Part shown: positions 1 to 7,145 of the stretch, in pieces
Numbering within the stretch: the stretch's first letter is position 1
Layout of the letters: every line of letters starts with the position of its first letter
From: Acidimicrobiaceae bacterium
GTDB taxonomy: Bacteria; Actinomycetota; Acidimicrobiia; Acidimicrobiales; Palsa-688
Direction: 5' to 3'
Length of the DNA stretch: 21,309 bases
Assembly (NCBI GenBank): GCA_027334785.1
Contig: DAHWQF010000007.1
Coordinates: forward strand, 1 to 21,309
The notes under the pieces: generated by a model
The model's database searches: none
Seen by the model: the letters and a program-made list of their open reading frames with translations, nothing else
Told to the model about the DNA's origin: nothing
Position numbers and translations under genes: made by a program

Positions 1-340
1 AGGAGGTCGAGAGGGGGGAGAGCGGGTAGGGCCTCGAGGGGATTGTCAGGTGGGAATGGTCAGGTTGGATTAGTCAGGCAGGAATGGTCAGGTATGTCGA
101 GGGGGACTGGGGCGCATCGGTACGTCGAGAGGGCACGGTGCGGCAGGGCATGTCGAGGGGACTGGTGGGGACTGGGGGGGAACGTCAGAGCAGGTGTGGC
201 CCAGGCCGAACTGGGGCGGCAAGGGTAGTCAGGGTCGGTTCGGCAAGGTAAGTCGAGGTGGTCTGGGGCTGGGGTGGCACGTCGAGGTGGTCCGGGGTGG
301 GGTGGCACGTCGGAGTGGCCAGGAGCGGCAAGGTCACGTC
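1..340 (+). repeat. Left-end GTCGAG repeat array, about 28-nt period
   Basis: This gene-free, G-rich stretch holds degenerate copies of a unit beginning ACGTCGAGNGG. GTCGAG or a one-step variant starts at 6, 96, 124, 152, 184 (GTCAGAG), 252, 281 and 309 (GTCGGAG). Many steps are 28 or 29 nt: 96-124-152 and 252-281-309. The unit after GTCGAG is mostly G with scattered C and usually ends in AC or AT just before the next copy. All copies face the same way. The same unit recurs at 2516-2700. Spurious ORFs run through it because it lacks stops, but 28 is not a multiple of 3 and no ribosome site is seen. Iteron-like replication sites, a packaging signal or terminal repeats are possible roles (inference). 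Confidence 0.75.
45..92 (+). repeat. Short tandem repeat, 14-nt unit, about 3.5 copies
   Basis: GTCAGG starts at exactly 45, 59, 73 and 87, giving a 14-nt unit of the form GTCAGGYDGGAWTR. The period is half that of the neighbouring 28-nt GTCGAG array, and the first GTCGAG copy of that array (96) follows at once. The two may be versions of one repeat family. Confidence 0.7.
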
Positions 341-488
341 ACTGCGACAAGATACGGTGTGGATTGGTTAGTCAGAACAGTTACAAAAATGTACCCCCTC
401 GGGCTCTCGGTGCAGACGAACTTCAAACAGTAGTTGATATCCCAACTTGCCTTCGCGATTTATAGGTGCAACGTGCACAAGACGAACG
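341..488. other. AT-richer stretch without a convincing gene
   Basis: Base composition drops clearly below the GC-rich surroundings. No good start, ribosome site or terminator hairpin is seen here on its own. On the minus strand a frame is open from about 559 down to a stop at 368, and its distal part reads like protein (…REGKLGYQLLFEVRLHREPE…). It could be joined to the small ORF at 489-566 only by a +1 shift at the CCCCC run near 494. It may also be non-coding DNA next to the repeat array. Confidence 0.35.
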
Positions 489-566
489 TTACGGGGGAGG
501 CTTCTCGAATGCCTTAGGCGACAGGTACCCGCTGTATACAACAGACATCTTGGCATCAAGGCCCAT
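489..566 (-). CDS. Possible 25-residue micro-protein
   Basis: This ATG is preceded by a strong ribosome site (AAAGGAAAG, about six bases upstream) and lies 35 bp beyond the stop of the polymerase-like gene, on the same strand. The peptide starts MGLDAKMSVVYSGYLS and ends KPPP. It has no recognisable family, membrane segment or zinc motif. The last codons run through a CCCCC tract, and a +1 shift there would extend it to about 65 residues, ending at 368. It would be the last gene of the third minus-strand block. The ribosome site is the main support; the product is unknown. Confidence 0.4.
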   Translation of the reverse strand: MGLDAKMSVVYSGYLSPKAFEKPPP

Positions 567-601
567 GGTTGTCTTTCCTTTCTCGTTGGTGTCGCGTTTG
601 T

Positions 602-1812
<1,211 letters not shown>

Positions 1813-1816
<4 letters not shown>

Positions 1817-2034
1817 CCGTGCTCCCATTCGGCGAGGCACGCGAGGGGTTGCCGCTTGCGCCAGCTGGCGAAGCCCACCGGTGGCTCATGCAGGCGCACC
1901 GGGCCGTGCCACCACCACATGTCGGCCCACATGCCATCCTTGGCAACGCGGAGCACGATCCCGTAGGCCTGCATCCGGGGCCATAGGACCGGCGTCCCGT
2001 CCTTGGCCTTGCGTCGCAGAGTGTCGAGGGTCAT
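1813..2034 (-). CDS. Small hypothetical protein, 73 residues
   Basis: The ATG start overlaps the upstream stop as ATGA and is preceded by GGGAG about six bases away, so it is preferred over an in-frame ATG 24 bases earlier. Its own stop overlaps the GTG of the polymerase-like gene (GTGA), so all three genes of the block are translationally coupled. The protein is tryptophan-rich and basic (MWADMWWWHGPV, FASWRKRQ), with no clear membrane span or zinc motif. The fold may be a small beta barrel with aromatic patches, as in some nucleic-acid-binding proteins, but I do not recognise a family. Confidence 0.75.
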
Positions 2035-2513
2035 TTCTGCTCCCACACAGTGACCCACACTCCCTCGCCCCGGGCCGGGTAGAGCGCATAGCCACCAACG
2101 ACGATGAGGTCGGCTGGACGCTCGCCGTGGCGGCGCAGCCAGTGGAGAGTAGCCGGATCGGCGCTGGCGTGGAACCTGGCCATCTCGGCCTCAGATCGTA
2201 CACCTATGGAGCGCATCCGGCCTCGGTAACCACGCTTGGTCTGCTCGCTCAGCTCGGCCCATGGCTTCTTCGCCACTGGCCGCGTCTCCAGGCGCCGGAA
2301 GAGGGCGATGGCAGGCGAGGTCTGCCCGAGAGAGAAGCCCTGGCCGCCCTCCAAGTACTCGTGCGCGTCGCCCAGCGTCTGATGCCATATGACGACGTGC
2401 GGCCCGGAGAGGACATCGAGGCTGCCGGCGTAGAACACCGAGGGCTGGCCGTCGAGGATGGCGACCTGCCATGGCCTCGGCGGGAGCCCTGGGTGCGACC
2501 AACTGAACGCCAT
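2031..2513 (-). CDS. Hypothetical protein with helical DNA-binding-like segment, 160 residues
   Basis: First gene of the third minus-strand block. No clear ribosome site precedes the ATG, so the start is uncertain or the message is leaderless. The middle (about 85-130) is a run of basic helices, PWAELSEQTKRGYRGRMRSIG followed by a segment resembling SEAEMARFHASADPATLHW. This resembles the Lys/Arg-rich helix-turn segments of many actinophage proteins. The two ends look beta-rich. It lies directly after the second GTCGAG array and is coupled to two downstream genes, the last possibly polymerase-like. A role as a repeat-binding initiator or terminal protein is conceivable from position alone; nothing in the sequence proves it. 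Confidence 0.75.
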   Translation of the reverse strand: MAFSWSHPGLPPRPWQVAILDGQPSVFYAGSLDVLSGPHVVIWHQTLGDAHEYLEGGQGFSLGQTSPAIALFRRLETRPVAKKPWAELSEQTKRGYRGRMRSIGVRSEAEMARFHASADPATLHWLRRHGERPADLIVVGGYALYPARGEGVWVTVWEQK

Positions 2514-2515
2514 GG

Positions 2516-2700
2516 GTGGTTATGGTCCGGCTGGGTGGGGAAAGTCGAGAGGGCACGGGGCGGCTGGGGACGTCGAGAGGGCACGAACAGGTGTGGCATG
2601 TCGGGGTGGCGTGTGCCGGGAAAGAACAGGTACGTCGAGAGGGCCGCACGGGGGGGGTGTGGGACATCGGGGGGAACGGGTCGGCTTGGAGTGTCGGTTT
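2516..2700 (+). repeat. Second GTCGAG repeat array, about 28-nt period
   Basis: This intergenic stretch repeats the left-end unit in the same orientation. Copies start at 2544, 2572 and 2600 (exact 28-nt steps; the last is GTCGGGG) and at 2634. Shorter-spaced partial copies follow at 2666, 2680 and 2693, a step of about 14 nt. The units at 2544, 2572 and 124 share GTCGAGAGGGCACG exactly. It lies upstream of the 160-residue gene, where the promoter of that block should be. I saw no clear -35/-10 pair on the minus strand. The two arrays bracket the block at 489-2513. Confidence 0.75.
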
Positions 2701-2733
2701 GTCATGGGCCATCAGCCATCAGCGCCGCAGCGG

Positions 2734-2910
2734 CTACTGCGAGCCCTTGAGGCGCTGAGTCAGGGCCTCGTACTCGGCCAGCACCTTGATCGCAGCCATG
2801 AAATCCTGGGCGGCGATGGTGCCGCGGTAGTTTGCGCTCAGGGATTCCGCGTAATTGTGGGCCTTGCGAATGGTGATCTGGACATCCAGCTCGAACTGCT
2901 GATCTTCCAT
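2734..2910 (-). CDS. Small helical protein, 58 residues
   Basis: A textbook ribosome site (AAAGGAG, six bases upstream) precedes ATG, sixteen bases after the stop of the Cas4-like nuclease. The protein starts MEDQQFELDVQITIRKAHNY, continues through AAQDFMAAIKVLAEYEALTQ and ends RLKGSQ. It is predicted to be mostly alpha-helical, acidic at the front, without cysteine or a membrane span. It is the last gene of the recombination-containing block. Function is unknown; a small accessory to the nuclease/annealase pair is a guess from position. Confidence 0.8.
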   Translation of the reverse strand: MEDQQFELDVQITIRKAHNYAESLSANYRGTIAAQDFMAAIKVLAEYEALTQRLKGSQ

Positions 2911-2925
2911 TTTGTTCTCCTTTGT

Positions 2926-3600
2926 TCAGCCGTCCTGACCGCAGCGGGTGTAGAACTCGCAATTGCGGCAGCGCCAGTGCTGGCGGTCGGGGTCGATGCG
3001 CTCGCCCAGCTCGGCGGTGGCAGCCCGCATCATGCTGTGCACAGCGTGGCGCGCGACCGGGGCGAACTCATCCCAGGGGAAGCGGTACACGTCCATGTCG
3101 CCCTTGGCCTTGTCCACGTAGACGATCTCGACGACGCTAGCACTGAGGCCGAGGGCGGCAATACCTGCCTGCGCCAGGTGCCAGGGTTGCACCCCTTCCT
3201 TGCGTGCCTTGAACAAGGCGAATGTCTGCATCGTCTTTATCTCCGTGACGGTGCCACCCCCACCCGGGCGCCAGAAGTCGGCGTGGAAGCCGACGAGAGG
3301 AAACGGCCGCCACGTGCGCGTGTTGCTCTCCAGCACGCCTTCCTTCTCGGCCTCGCCCTTGGGGTAGAGCACCCCGAGCCCAGCCTGTACGACATCGTGC
3401 ACAGCCCGGCCCACGGCGAACGCAAGGCGCACCGTCAGCGGGAGCATGTCGCTCGGCTCGACTCCCCGCACGCGGTAGGACACGACACGCTCGCAGCTCC
3501 CGGCCCAGCTCGCCCTGAGCGTGGCGCCGCCGGCGATGGGGTAGTCGTCCTCGTCGGGGAGGGCCGCCAGGAGGTCGTCGACTGTCCAGTCATTCGTCAT
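2926..3600 (-). CDS. Cas4-like Fe-S PD-(D/E)XK exonuclease
   Basis: A 224-residue nuclease likely to resect DNA ends for the RecT-like protein encoded upstream. Seen directly: GRAVHD with His68, HADFW with Asp108, EIKT with Glu120 and Lys122, and LAQAGIAAL with Gln144. This is the H…D…ExK…Q order of RecB/Cas4-type nucleases. Four cysteines, one early (SCER, C36) and three at the C-terminus (C211, C214 and C220 in CRNCEFYTRC), match the 4Fe-4S clamp of Cas4 and AddB. Length fits stand-alone Cas4 proteins. No CRISPR array or cas1/cas2 is present, so a phage recombination role is preferred over spacer acquisition. The ATG lies within the end of the previous gene (11-base overlap); an in-frame ATG nine codons earlier is less likely. 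Confidence 0.85.
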   Translation of the reverse strand: MTNDWTVDDLLAALPDEDDYPIAGGATLRASWAGSCERVVSYRVRGVEPSDMLPLTVRLAFAVGRAVHDVVQAGLGVLYPKGEAEKEGVLESNTRTWRPFPLVGFHADFWRPGGGGTVTEIKTMQTFALFKARKEGVQPWHLAQAGIAALGLSASVVEIVYVDKAKGDMDVYRFPWDEFAPVARHAVHSMMRAATAELGERIDPDRQHWRCRNCEFYTRCGQDG

Positions 3601-3799
3601 CGCTGATGAACCCCCAGGAGTCGGCATCCTGCCACGGGTGGTCGTAGGCGTCCTCGTCGGCGCAGAGGTCGCAAGCCCCTCCTGGCCACGGCACCTCGAC
3701 GCCGTGGGGACAGTAGTACTTGGGGTCCTCCTCCTCGTCCTCGTCCTTGGGGGGCCAGGGGAAGAGCGGGTTGGTGATGTGACGGCGGGGCTCGGTCAT
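3590..3799 (-). CDS. Small acidic zinc-binding-like protein, 69 residues
   Basis: The start overlaps the preceding stop as ATGA. An in-frame GTG two codons earlier sits closer to GGAGG and could be used instead. The protein has an acidic patch (KDEDEEEDPK), then YYCPHGVEVPWPGGACDLCAD, a C-x2-H…C-x2-C arrangement that could bind one zinc ion. The tail is again acidic (ISDDE). It lies between the RecT-like and Cas4-like genes. Acidic zinc proteins of this size are common in actinophage recombination clusters, but I assign no function. Confidence 0.75.
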   Translation of the reverse strand: MTEPRRHITNPLFPWPPKDEDEEEDPKYYCPHGVEVPWPGGACDLCADEDAYDHPWQDADSWGFISDDE

Positions 3800-4059
3800 T
3801 CCCACTCATCCTCCTCTCCTGAGATCAGGCGCTCAAGGTCACGGCGCAACTGAGCGGCCGCTATGTTGCAGCGCTGCTCTCGTGCAAGGCGAGCATCGCT
3901 CTCTGCCTCTTCGAACGATGTCAGCGCCGATTCGACGGCCTGTTGCATGGCCTTGCGGGGGAGCGCCGTCGCCTCGTCGTATGCCTTCGTAGCCCCGGCT
4001 AGCGCGTGCCAGTACTCCTCGATGGCGTCCTTAGCCCGGTGTGCTAGCTCTTCACCCAT
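3796..4059 (-). CDS. Small coiled-coil protein, 87 residues
   Basis: The start lies inside the end of the RecT-like gene (8-base overlap) and the stop overlaps the next gene as ATGA, so it belongs to the recombination operon. Nearly the whole chain is charged amphipathic helix: HRAKDAIEEYWHALAGATKA, then a second helix through ESALTSFEEAESDARLAREQ, ending in acidic SGEEDEWE. No catalytic motif is visible. It may be a helical partner of the annealase or nuclease (inference from position). Confidence 0.75.
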   Translation of the reverse strand: MGEELAHRAKDAIEEYWHALAGATKAYDEATALPRKAMQQAVESALTSFEEAESDARLAREQRCNIAAAQLRRDLERLISGEEDEWE

Positions 4060-4645
4060 TGTCCTCTACCTCCGCAACCTCGGCCCCCAGCTCGTCGGGC
4101 AGGTACGACGCCCACACGAGCACGTCAGGAAAGAGTGCCCTTGCCAGCTCGGCAGTAGCCCTGGCGTCGAGCATGGCTCGCGGATGGTTGCGCCAGTTGG
4201 ACTTGTCCGTTAGTTTCATGCCTTTCTCGTCAGCATCCGTCTGGCCCGCTCGTTCGAGGTCCCAGGCGACCTCCAGTTCGGTGCCGTCCTTGCGCTTGCC
4301 TCGGAGCACACAGCGCTCACTATTGCGCTCCTTGTACTCCAGCTTGTGCCCGGCGCGGTAGATCATGGCCCGCATGAGCTGGGCATACATTGCGACGCGG
4401 TTGTGGACCACATACAACTGGAGAAGGGCCTGACTGGGCGTCAAACCCAGATCGCGGCCCATCAACAACATCTGGAAGATGGCCCCAGGCTTACCTCGCA
4501 CCGAATCCGGGCAGATGTTGTTGGCCGGGTCGGCGAGAGCCTTGGCGGTGGCCCACAGAGTCGCCATCTGCTGCCACTCGGGGGAGTGCTCGGCCAGAGC
4601 CAGGCGCTCCTCCCGGGACAGCACGAGCTCGCCGGCCTCGCTCAT
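4052..4645 (-). CDS. recT: RecT-like single-strand annealing protein
   Basis: A 197-residue protein resembling the RecT/Redbeta annealase family, which pairs complementary single strands after exonuclease resection. The recognisable stretch is the family core: NICPDSVRGKPGAIFQMLLM followed by GRDLGLTPSQALLQLYVVHN, then RVAMYAQLMRAMIYRAGHKL (about 43-101). Next come a beta-rich middle (RCVLRGKRKDGTELEVAWDL), WRNHPRAMLDARATAELARA (about 151-170) and an acidic tail. It is shorter than E. coli RecT (269 residues), as phage versions often are. The ATG overlaps the preceding stop as ATGA. Upstream is the Cas7-like gene; downstream, two small genes later, is the Cas4-like exonuclease. Together they form a two-component recombination module with an unusual extra member. 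Confidence 0.8.
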   Translation of the reverse strand: MSEAGELVLSREERLALAEHSPEWQQMATLWATAKALADPANNICPDSVRGKPGAIFQMLLMGRDLGLTPSQALLQLYVVHNRVAMYAQLMRAMIYRAGHKLEYKERNSERCVLRGKRKDGTELEVAWDLERAGQTDADEKGMKLTDKSNWRNHPRAMLDARATAELARALFPDVLVWASYLPDELGAEVAEVEDNG

Positions 4646-5322
4646 GGCTTCGGCCTCAGCGTGTAATCGAACACGCCCATGCCCTGCGACCGGTCGGCAC
4701 CCAGGCCGTTCTCGCTGGCAAAGTTGAGCAGCGTTTTCAACAATGGCAGCGTGAACGTGCCGTCGGCCAGCACCTTCAGCGTGCAACGCAATTCCACGTC
4801 GTGGAGCACGTCCGTCTTCTTCAGGGCGTCGCGCGGTCCCATGCGGGTCATGACGTGGATGGGCTTCTCCGGGCTCTCGTCCGGCTCCACCTTGTGCGGC
4901 GTGAACGGCACCAGGCGCTCTTGGACGAAGACCTTCTCACACAGGCGAGCCCGCAGGTACGTCGGCGTAGTGCCCGGCTGCGTGCGCTCCAGGTGCTCCC
5001 TGAGGATATTGGCGCTTTCTTTCAAGGCGGCCTTGATGTGGTAGCCAGGCACCGCGAAATGTCCCTCCTTGTCACGCACGAACGTGTTCCAGCCAGGGGC
5101 CTCGGGGCCGACGAGCTCCACCGTCTCGGCCACGGCATCTTCCGGGGTCTTGTTGGGGACGCCACCGGCCGGCCAGTGGGCGGCCTGCCAGGCTGCTATG
5201 AGCTTCGGGTCGCTCGGCACCCCCCCGGCGATGGCCGGCAATTTGATCGTGAGGTCGTAGTAATCCCACAGCTTCTCGGGTGTGATCTCGACGAACTCTG
5301 TCCTAGTGGTTGGTTTTGGCAT
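4642..5322 (-). CDS. Cas7/RAMP-like protein in the recombination operon
   Basis: A 226-residue protein with the two marks I associate with Cas7-group RAMP (ferredoxin-like, RNA-recognition-fold) proteins. One is VPGYHIKAALKES (91-103), like the IPGSSLKGALR segment of Csm3/Cmr. The other is a late glycine-rich loop GLGADRSQGMGVFDY (206-220), like GxGxxRSxGxGxF. The start has AAAGGAA six bases upstream, and the stop overlaps the RecT-like ATG (ATGA). No other CRISPR component is present. A stand-alone Cas7 fold coats single-stranded nucleic acid, and no SSB gene is visible here, so it may serve as the single-strand coat that loads the annealase (inference). The family call is by eye; relatives with unrelated roles are possible. 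Confidence 0.6.
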   Translation of the reverse strand: MPKPTTRTEFVEITPEKLWDYYDLTIKLPAIAGGVPSDPKLIAAWQAAHWPAGGVPNKTPEDAVAETVELVGPEAPGWNTFVRDKEGHFAVPGYHIKAALKESANILREHLERTQPGTTPTYLRARLCEKVFVQERLVPFTPHKVEPDESPEKPIHVMTRMGPRDALKKTDVLHDVELRCTLKVLADGTFTLPLLKTLLNFASENGLGADRSQGMGVFDYTLRPKP

Positions 5323-5350
5323 TGCGTTCCTTTCTCTGTTGGGTGCGCAA

Positions 5351-5500
5351 TCACAATGCGCATATGGCTAGCGTGACGTAATTGCCTTGAACTTGGGCAT
5401 CGACGCTCCGGCAGCCGACATGGCCTATATGCCACCCACCGAAGACGATGGCCGCGGCTAAGGCGAAGCCGGTGAGGCCACCTGCGATGAAGCGAGTCAC
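5351..5500 (-). CDS. Single-span membrane micro-protein, 49 residues
   Basis: The GTG start overlaps the previous stop as GTGA. The chain opens TRFIAGGLTGFALAAAIVFG, one hydrophobic span of about 18 residues, and continues HIGHVGCRSVDAQVQGNYVT. The size and coupling match the other micro-membrane proteins of this genome. It may be a membrane-vesicle protein or an early membrane-acting factor; no family recognised. Confidence 0.7.
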   Translation of the reverse strand: MTRFIAGGLTGFALAAAIVFGGWHIGHVGCRSVDAQVQGNYVTLAICAL

Positions 5501-5733
5501 CGGAGCGCGGCCCAGGCGTAGAGCACGACGGGAGCTGCGGCCAGGGCGCCCAGGACGATGAACAGTGCCCAGCCCAGCTCGTGCACCAGAGCCCGGCGCC
5601 AGCGAGGCTTGGGCCTCGGGCGCAGGCCAGCACACTCCGGGCAGAGCACGCGGGTGACGGTCCAGCCCTCCGGGGAGCGCACGGCTCGCCAGAGGACGCC
5701 CGGTCGGCGGCGACAGGCCTCGCACCAGGTCAT
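5497..5733 (-). CDS. Zinc-ribbon membrane protein, 78 residues
   Basis: Two CxxC pairs (WCEAC at 3-6 and LCPEC around 30-33) form a probable zinc ribbon. A basic stretch PRPKPRWRR follows, then a hydrophobic span LGWALFIVLGALAAAPVVLY. The likely topology is a cytoplasmic zinc domain tethered to the membrane. It overlaps both neighbours (ATGA upstream, GTGA downstream). The role is unknown. Confidence 0.8.
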   Translation of the reverse strand: MTWCEACRRRPGVLWRAVRSPEGWTVTRVLCPECAGLRPRPKPRWRRALVHELGWALFIVLGALAAAPVVLYAWAALR

Positions 5734-5966
5734 AGCCGGCTCCGCCCCTGCGCCAGGGTCAGCTTGCGCAGGGCCTCATCGGCTTTGCTCCAACCGTCCA
5801 GGGCCATGCGGGCGCAGTCCCGCAGCAAGCACACGGCCATGTACTCGTCGTCGGAGATGTCGGCCCGCTGCGCGGTCCTGTCCATGTCGTCGATGATCTC
5901 CTCGATCTCGCCGGCGGTCGTCAGCCAGCGGGCTAGGGAGATGCTGAGGCGCTCGTACTCGGTCAT
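5730..5966 (-). CDS. Small helical hypothetical protein, 78 residues
   Basis: The start overlaps the preceding stop as ATGA; an upstream in-frame ATG would overlap the neighbour heavily. The protein is all-helical by eye: ARWLTTAGEIEEIIDDMDRT, then ISDDEYMAVCLLRDCARMAL and SKADEALRKLTLAQG. It has two cysteines without a metal motif and no membrane span. It is the second gene of the block driven by the promoter at 6235-6263. No family recognised. Confidence 0.75.
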   Translation of the reverse strand: MTEYERLSISLARWLTTAGEIEEIIDDMDRTAQRADISDDEYMAVCLLRDCARMALDGWSKADEALRKLTLAQGRSRL

Positions 5967-6187
5967 CGCTCGGCCCCCACGGTGTCCGCGAAGCGGTCCA
6001 ACTCGGACGTAGTGATGAAGCCGGCATTGTCGCACAGCTCAACCGTCAGGTGTGCGGTGCCGTCCACGGTGTAGCGAAGTTCCCGCCGGGCGCATTTGCC
6101 GGCGCTCTCAGGCGTCTGGTGCCAGTGCGGGTCGAGACGGCGCTGGCCGTGCTCTACGAACATCCAACGGAACTGATGCTTAGTCAC
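5963..6187 (-). CDS. First gene of second minus block, 74 residues
   Basis: I place the start at a GTG with AAAGGA about seven bases upstream. The longer in-frame reading begins upstream of the predicted transcript start and is rejected. The protein is basic at the front (TKHQFRWMFVEHGQRRLDPH), then beta-rich (ELRYTVDGTAHLTVELCDNA) with an acidic end. It reads like a small alpha/beta protein, possibly nucleic-acid-binding. Promoter-proximal position suggests early expression (inference). Confidence 0.75.
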   Translation of the reverse strand: MTKHQFRWMFVEHGQRRLDPHWHQTPESAGKCARRELRYTVDGTAHLTVELCDNAGFITTSELDRFADTVGAER

Positions 6188-6234
6188 TGCATGTCCTTTC
6201 TCTTTCAGGCCCCCTCCCCAGGGGGCATGCTCCC

Positions 6235-6263
6235 ACTGTACTGCCTCCCTTTCCACGTGTCAA
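6235..6263 (-). promoter_or_regulatory. Sigma70/SigA-type promoter of second minus block
   Basis: On the minus strand a perfect -35 (TTGACA, 6258-6263) is followed after exactly 17 bp by TACAGT (6235-6240), close to TATAAT. The predicted transcript start is near 6228, about 40 nt ahead of the GTG at 6187. It lies just downstream of the hairpin that ends the first minus block, as expected for a separately transcribed unit. Confidence 0.75.
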
Positions 6264-6289
6264 GAGCTTTCTCGGATTTCTTTCGGACA

Positions 6290-6323
6290 GCGCCCCCCGA
6301 GCTCGCCTAGGCCCGGAGGGCGC
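6290..6323. other. Inverted repeat GCGCCC/GGGCGC
   Basis: Six-base arms (6290-6295 and 6318-6323) flank a loop that itself contains the palindromes CGAGCTCG and CCTAGG. It sits between the terminator-like hairpin and the promoter of the second minus block. It may be part of a tandem terminator or an operator. Confidence 0.4.
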
Positions 6324-6363
6324 AGCTACACATAAGGAGTAGGTGGATAGGGGGGGACTGGGC

Positions 6364-6375
6364 ATCACCTCCTTT
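6364..6375. other. Perfect 16S rRNA 3'-end / anti-Shine-Dalgarno match
   Basis: The plus strand reads ATCACCTCCTTT, identical to the conserved 3' tail of bacterial 16S rRNA. The minus strand therefore reads AAAGGAGGTGAT, an ideal ribosome site, but it is not suitably placed for a gene: the ATG that follows is only two bases away and its frame looks non-coding and runs through the promoter. The rest of the 264-bp gap 6188-6451 holds the promoter and two hairpins. Confidence 0.5.
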
Positions 6376-6379
6376 GGTG

Positions 6380-6438
6380 GCAGGGGCCGGGGGACCCGCG
6401 CCTAGGGGAGAAAGGGTACCCTAGGGGACGGCCCCTGC
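6380..6438 (-). terminator. Large nested hairpin, probable terminator of first minus block
   Basis: Outer arms GCAGGGGCC (6380-6388) and GGCCCCTGC (6430-6438) pair over 9 bp. Inside, CCTAGGG (6401-6407) and CCCTAGG (6419-6425) pair around an 11-base loop containing GGGTA. It begins 13 bases past the stop of the last gene of the block. No U-tract follows, which is common for GC-rich terminators in actinobacteria. It could alternatively be a cruciform protein-binding site. Confidence 0.6.
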
Positions 6439-6451
6439 GTCCTCCAGGTTA

Positions 6452-6643
6452 CTAGGTGGTCGTGATGCGCTTGCCCTTGATGCGAGACAGCATGTCGTTA
6501 CGGGCTGATAGCACGCGCCGACGGGCCGCCACGTCAGGAGCGAGTACGTAAGCGATAAAGGCAGCCTGACAGATGTGAAGGCACTCCTGTTCGAGTTCTG
6601 ACAGCGGTTCCTTCTGCGCCGGCTCGGATGGAGTCATGGTCAT
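6452..6643 (-). CDS. Small helical hypothetical protein, 63 residues
   Basis: The upstream stop codon is part of the ribosome site (TAAGG, about nine bases before the ATG), a compact arrangement; a second ATG two codons in is possible. The protein is helical: SELEQECLHICQAAFIAYVL, then PDVAARRRVLSARNDMLSRI and a basic tail GKRITTT. It lies directly after the lysin gene and before the terminator hairpin. A role in lysis control is possible from position only. Confidence 0.75.
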   Translation of the reverse strand: MTMTPSEPAQKEPLSELEQECLHICQAAFIAYVLAPDVAARRRVLSARNDMLSRIKGKRITTT

Positions 6644-6653
6644 GGCATGAACC

Positions 6654-7145
6654 TTAGGGCGCCGGCTCCCCCAGCACCGGCCATGCCACGGCGTCCACAT
6701 GGCTCACGTCGTAGTCGGGCAGGCTGGCGTACTGCCACGCCGCGGCCCTGATCGTCTTGCCCCCAACTTTGAGCACAGGCCAGTCGGCAGCGCCCCACGC
6801 CGCTACCCACCACACGATGGGCAGGCCCTCCAGTCGGGCGTACGCGCTCTCCCAGTGGCTCTGGTCGCAGTACACGGCCGAGGGCAAGTATGCCTTGGAC
6901 CTGAAGAGCACCTGAGCCTTGACTGCGCTCAAAGGGGCGGTACCTTTTTCCCAGTCGTAGCAGTCGGCCAAGTCATTGGCCGTAGTGGTGAGCCTGACTT
7001 TTGGCCGGCCGGGGAACATGGACCACCCCTTTGCAGGCCACACGCAGGGGCCGTCCAGATAGCCCGCCACGCGCACCTCATGGGGTTGTGCTCCCACAAA
7101 GGCGAGGTTGTCGGGTGAGCAGTCGTCGTACTGCTCGACGATCAT
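6654..7145 (-). CDS. GH25/DUF1906-like peptidoglycan hydrolase, probable endolysin
   Basis: A 163-residue protein resembling a compact actinobacterial glycoside-hydrolase-25/DUF1906-like barrel. Family-like marks: an N-terminal YDD, VAGYLDGPCVWPAKGW (about 31-46), KVRLTTTANDLADCYDWEKG with a D-x-E pair typical of the active site, AVYCDQSHW, and near the end AAAWQYASLPDYDVSHVD. It probably cuts cell-wall glycan at lysis, with the small membrane protein encoded just upstream as holin. The chosen ATG has GGAGAGGAGG just upstream and overlaps the preceding stop as ATGA. No separate wall-binding domain is visible. Virion-associated entry enzyme is the main alternative. Confidence 0.7.
   Translation of the reverse strand: MIVEQYDDCSPDNLAFVGAQPHEVRVAGYLDGPCVWPAKGWSMFPGRPKVRLTTTANDLADCYDWEKGTAPLSAVKAQVLFRSKAYLPSAVYCDQSHWESAYARLEGLPIVWWVAAWGAADWPVLKVGGKTIRAAAWQYASLPDYDVSHVDAVAWPVLGEPAP

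Noticed and set aside
60..308. Open frames through the left repeat array as coding repeats
   Set aside because: The 28-nt period breaks the frame at each step, no ribosome site is present, and the same unit lies in another intergenic region.
1..340. CRISPR array
   Set aside because: Repeats are degenerate and contiguous; there are no conserved repeats separated by unrelated spacers, and no cas1/cas2.
2191..2712. Minus-strand frame of 173 codons through the second repeat array
   Set aside because: Its front half is translated repeat DNA (Pro/Ser/Thr-rich) and its back half is the 160-residue gene in another frame.
2926..3600. Cas4 of a CRISPR adaptation system
   Set aside because: Motifs are Cas4-like, but no cas1, cas2 or array is nearby, and it is in an operon with a RecT-like annealase.
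2458..3606. Long plus-strand open frame of 382 codons opposite the nuclease and its neighbour
   Set aside because: It runs antisense across several real minus-strand genes and a repeat array, has no ribosome site, and the protein is low in recognisable structure. It is open because high GC removes stop codons.
4390..5376. Plus-strand frame of 328 codons opposite RecT-like and Cas7-like genes
   Set aside because: Antisense to two genes with family motifs and ATGA coupling.
6180..6368. Minus-strand ORF directly after AAAGGAGGTGAT
   Set aside because: The ATG is only two bases from the ribosome site, the frame runs through a strong promoter, and the product looks random.
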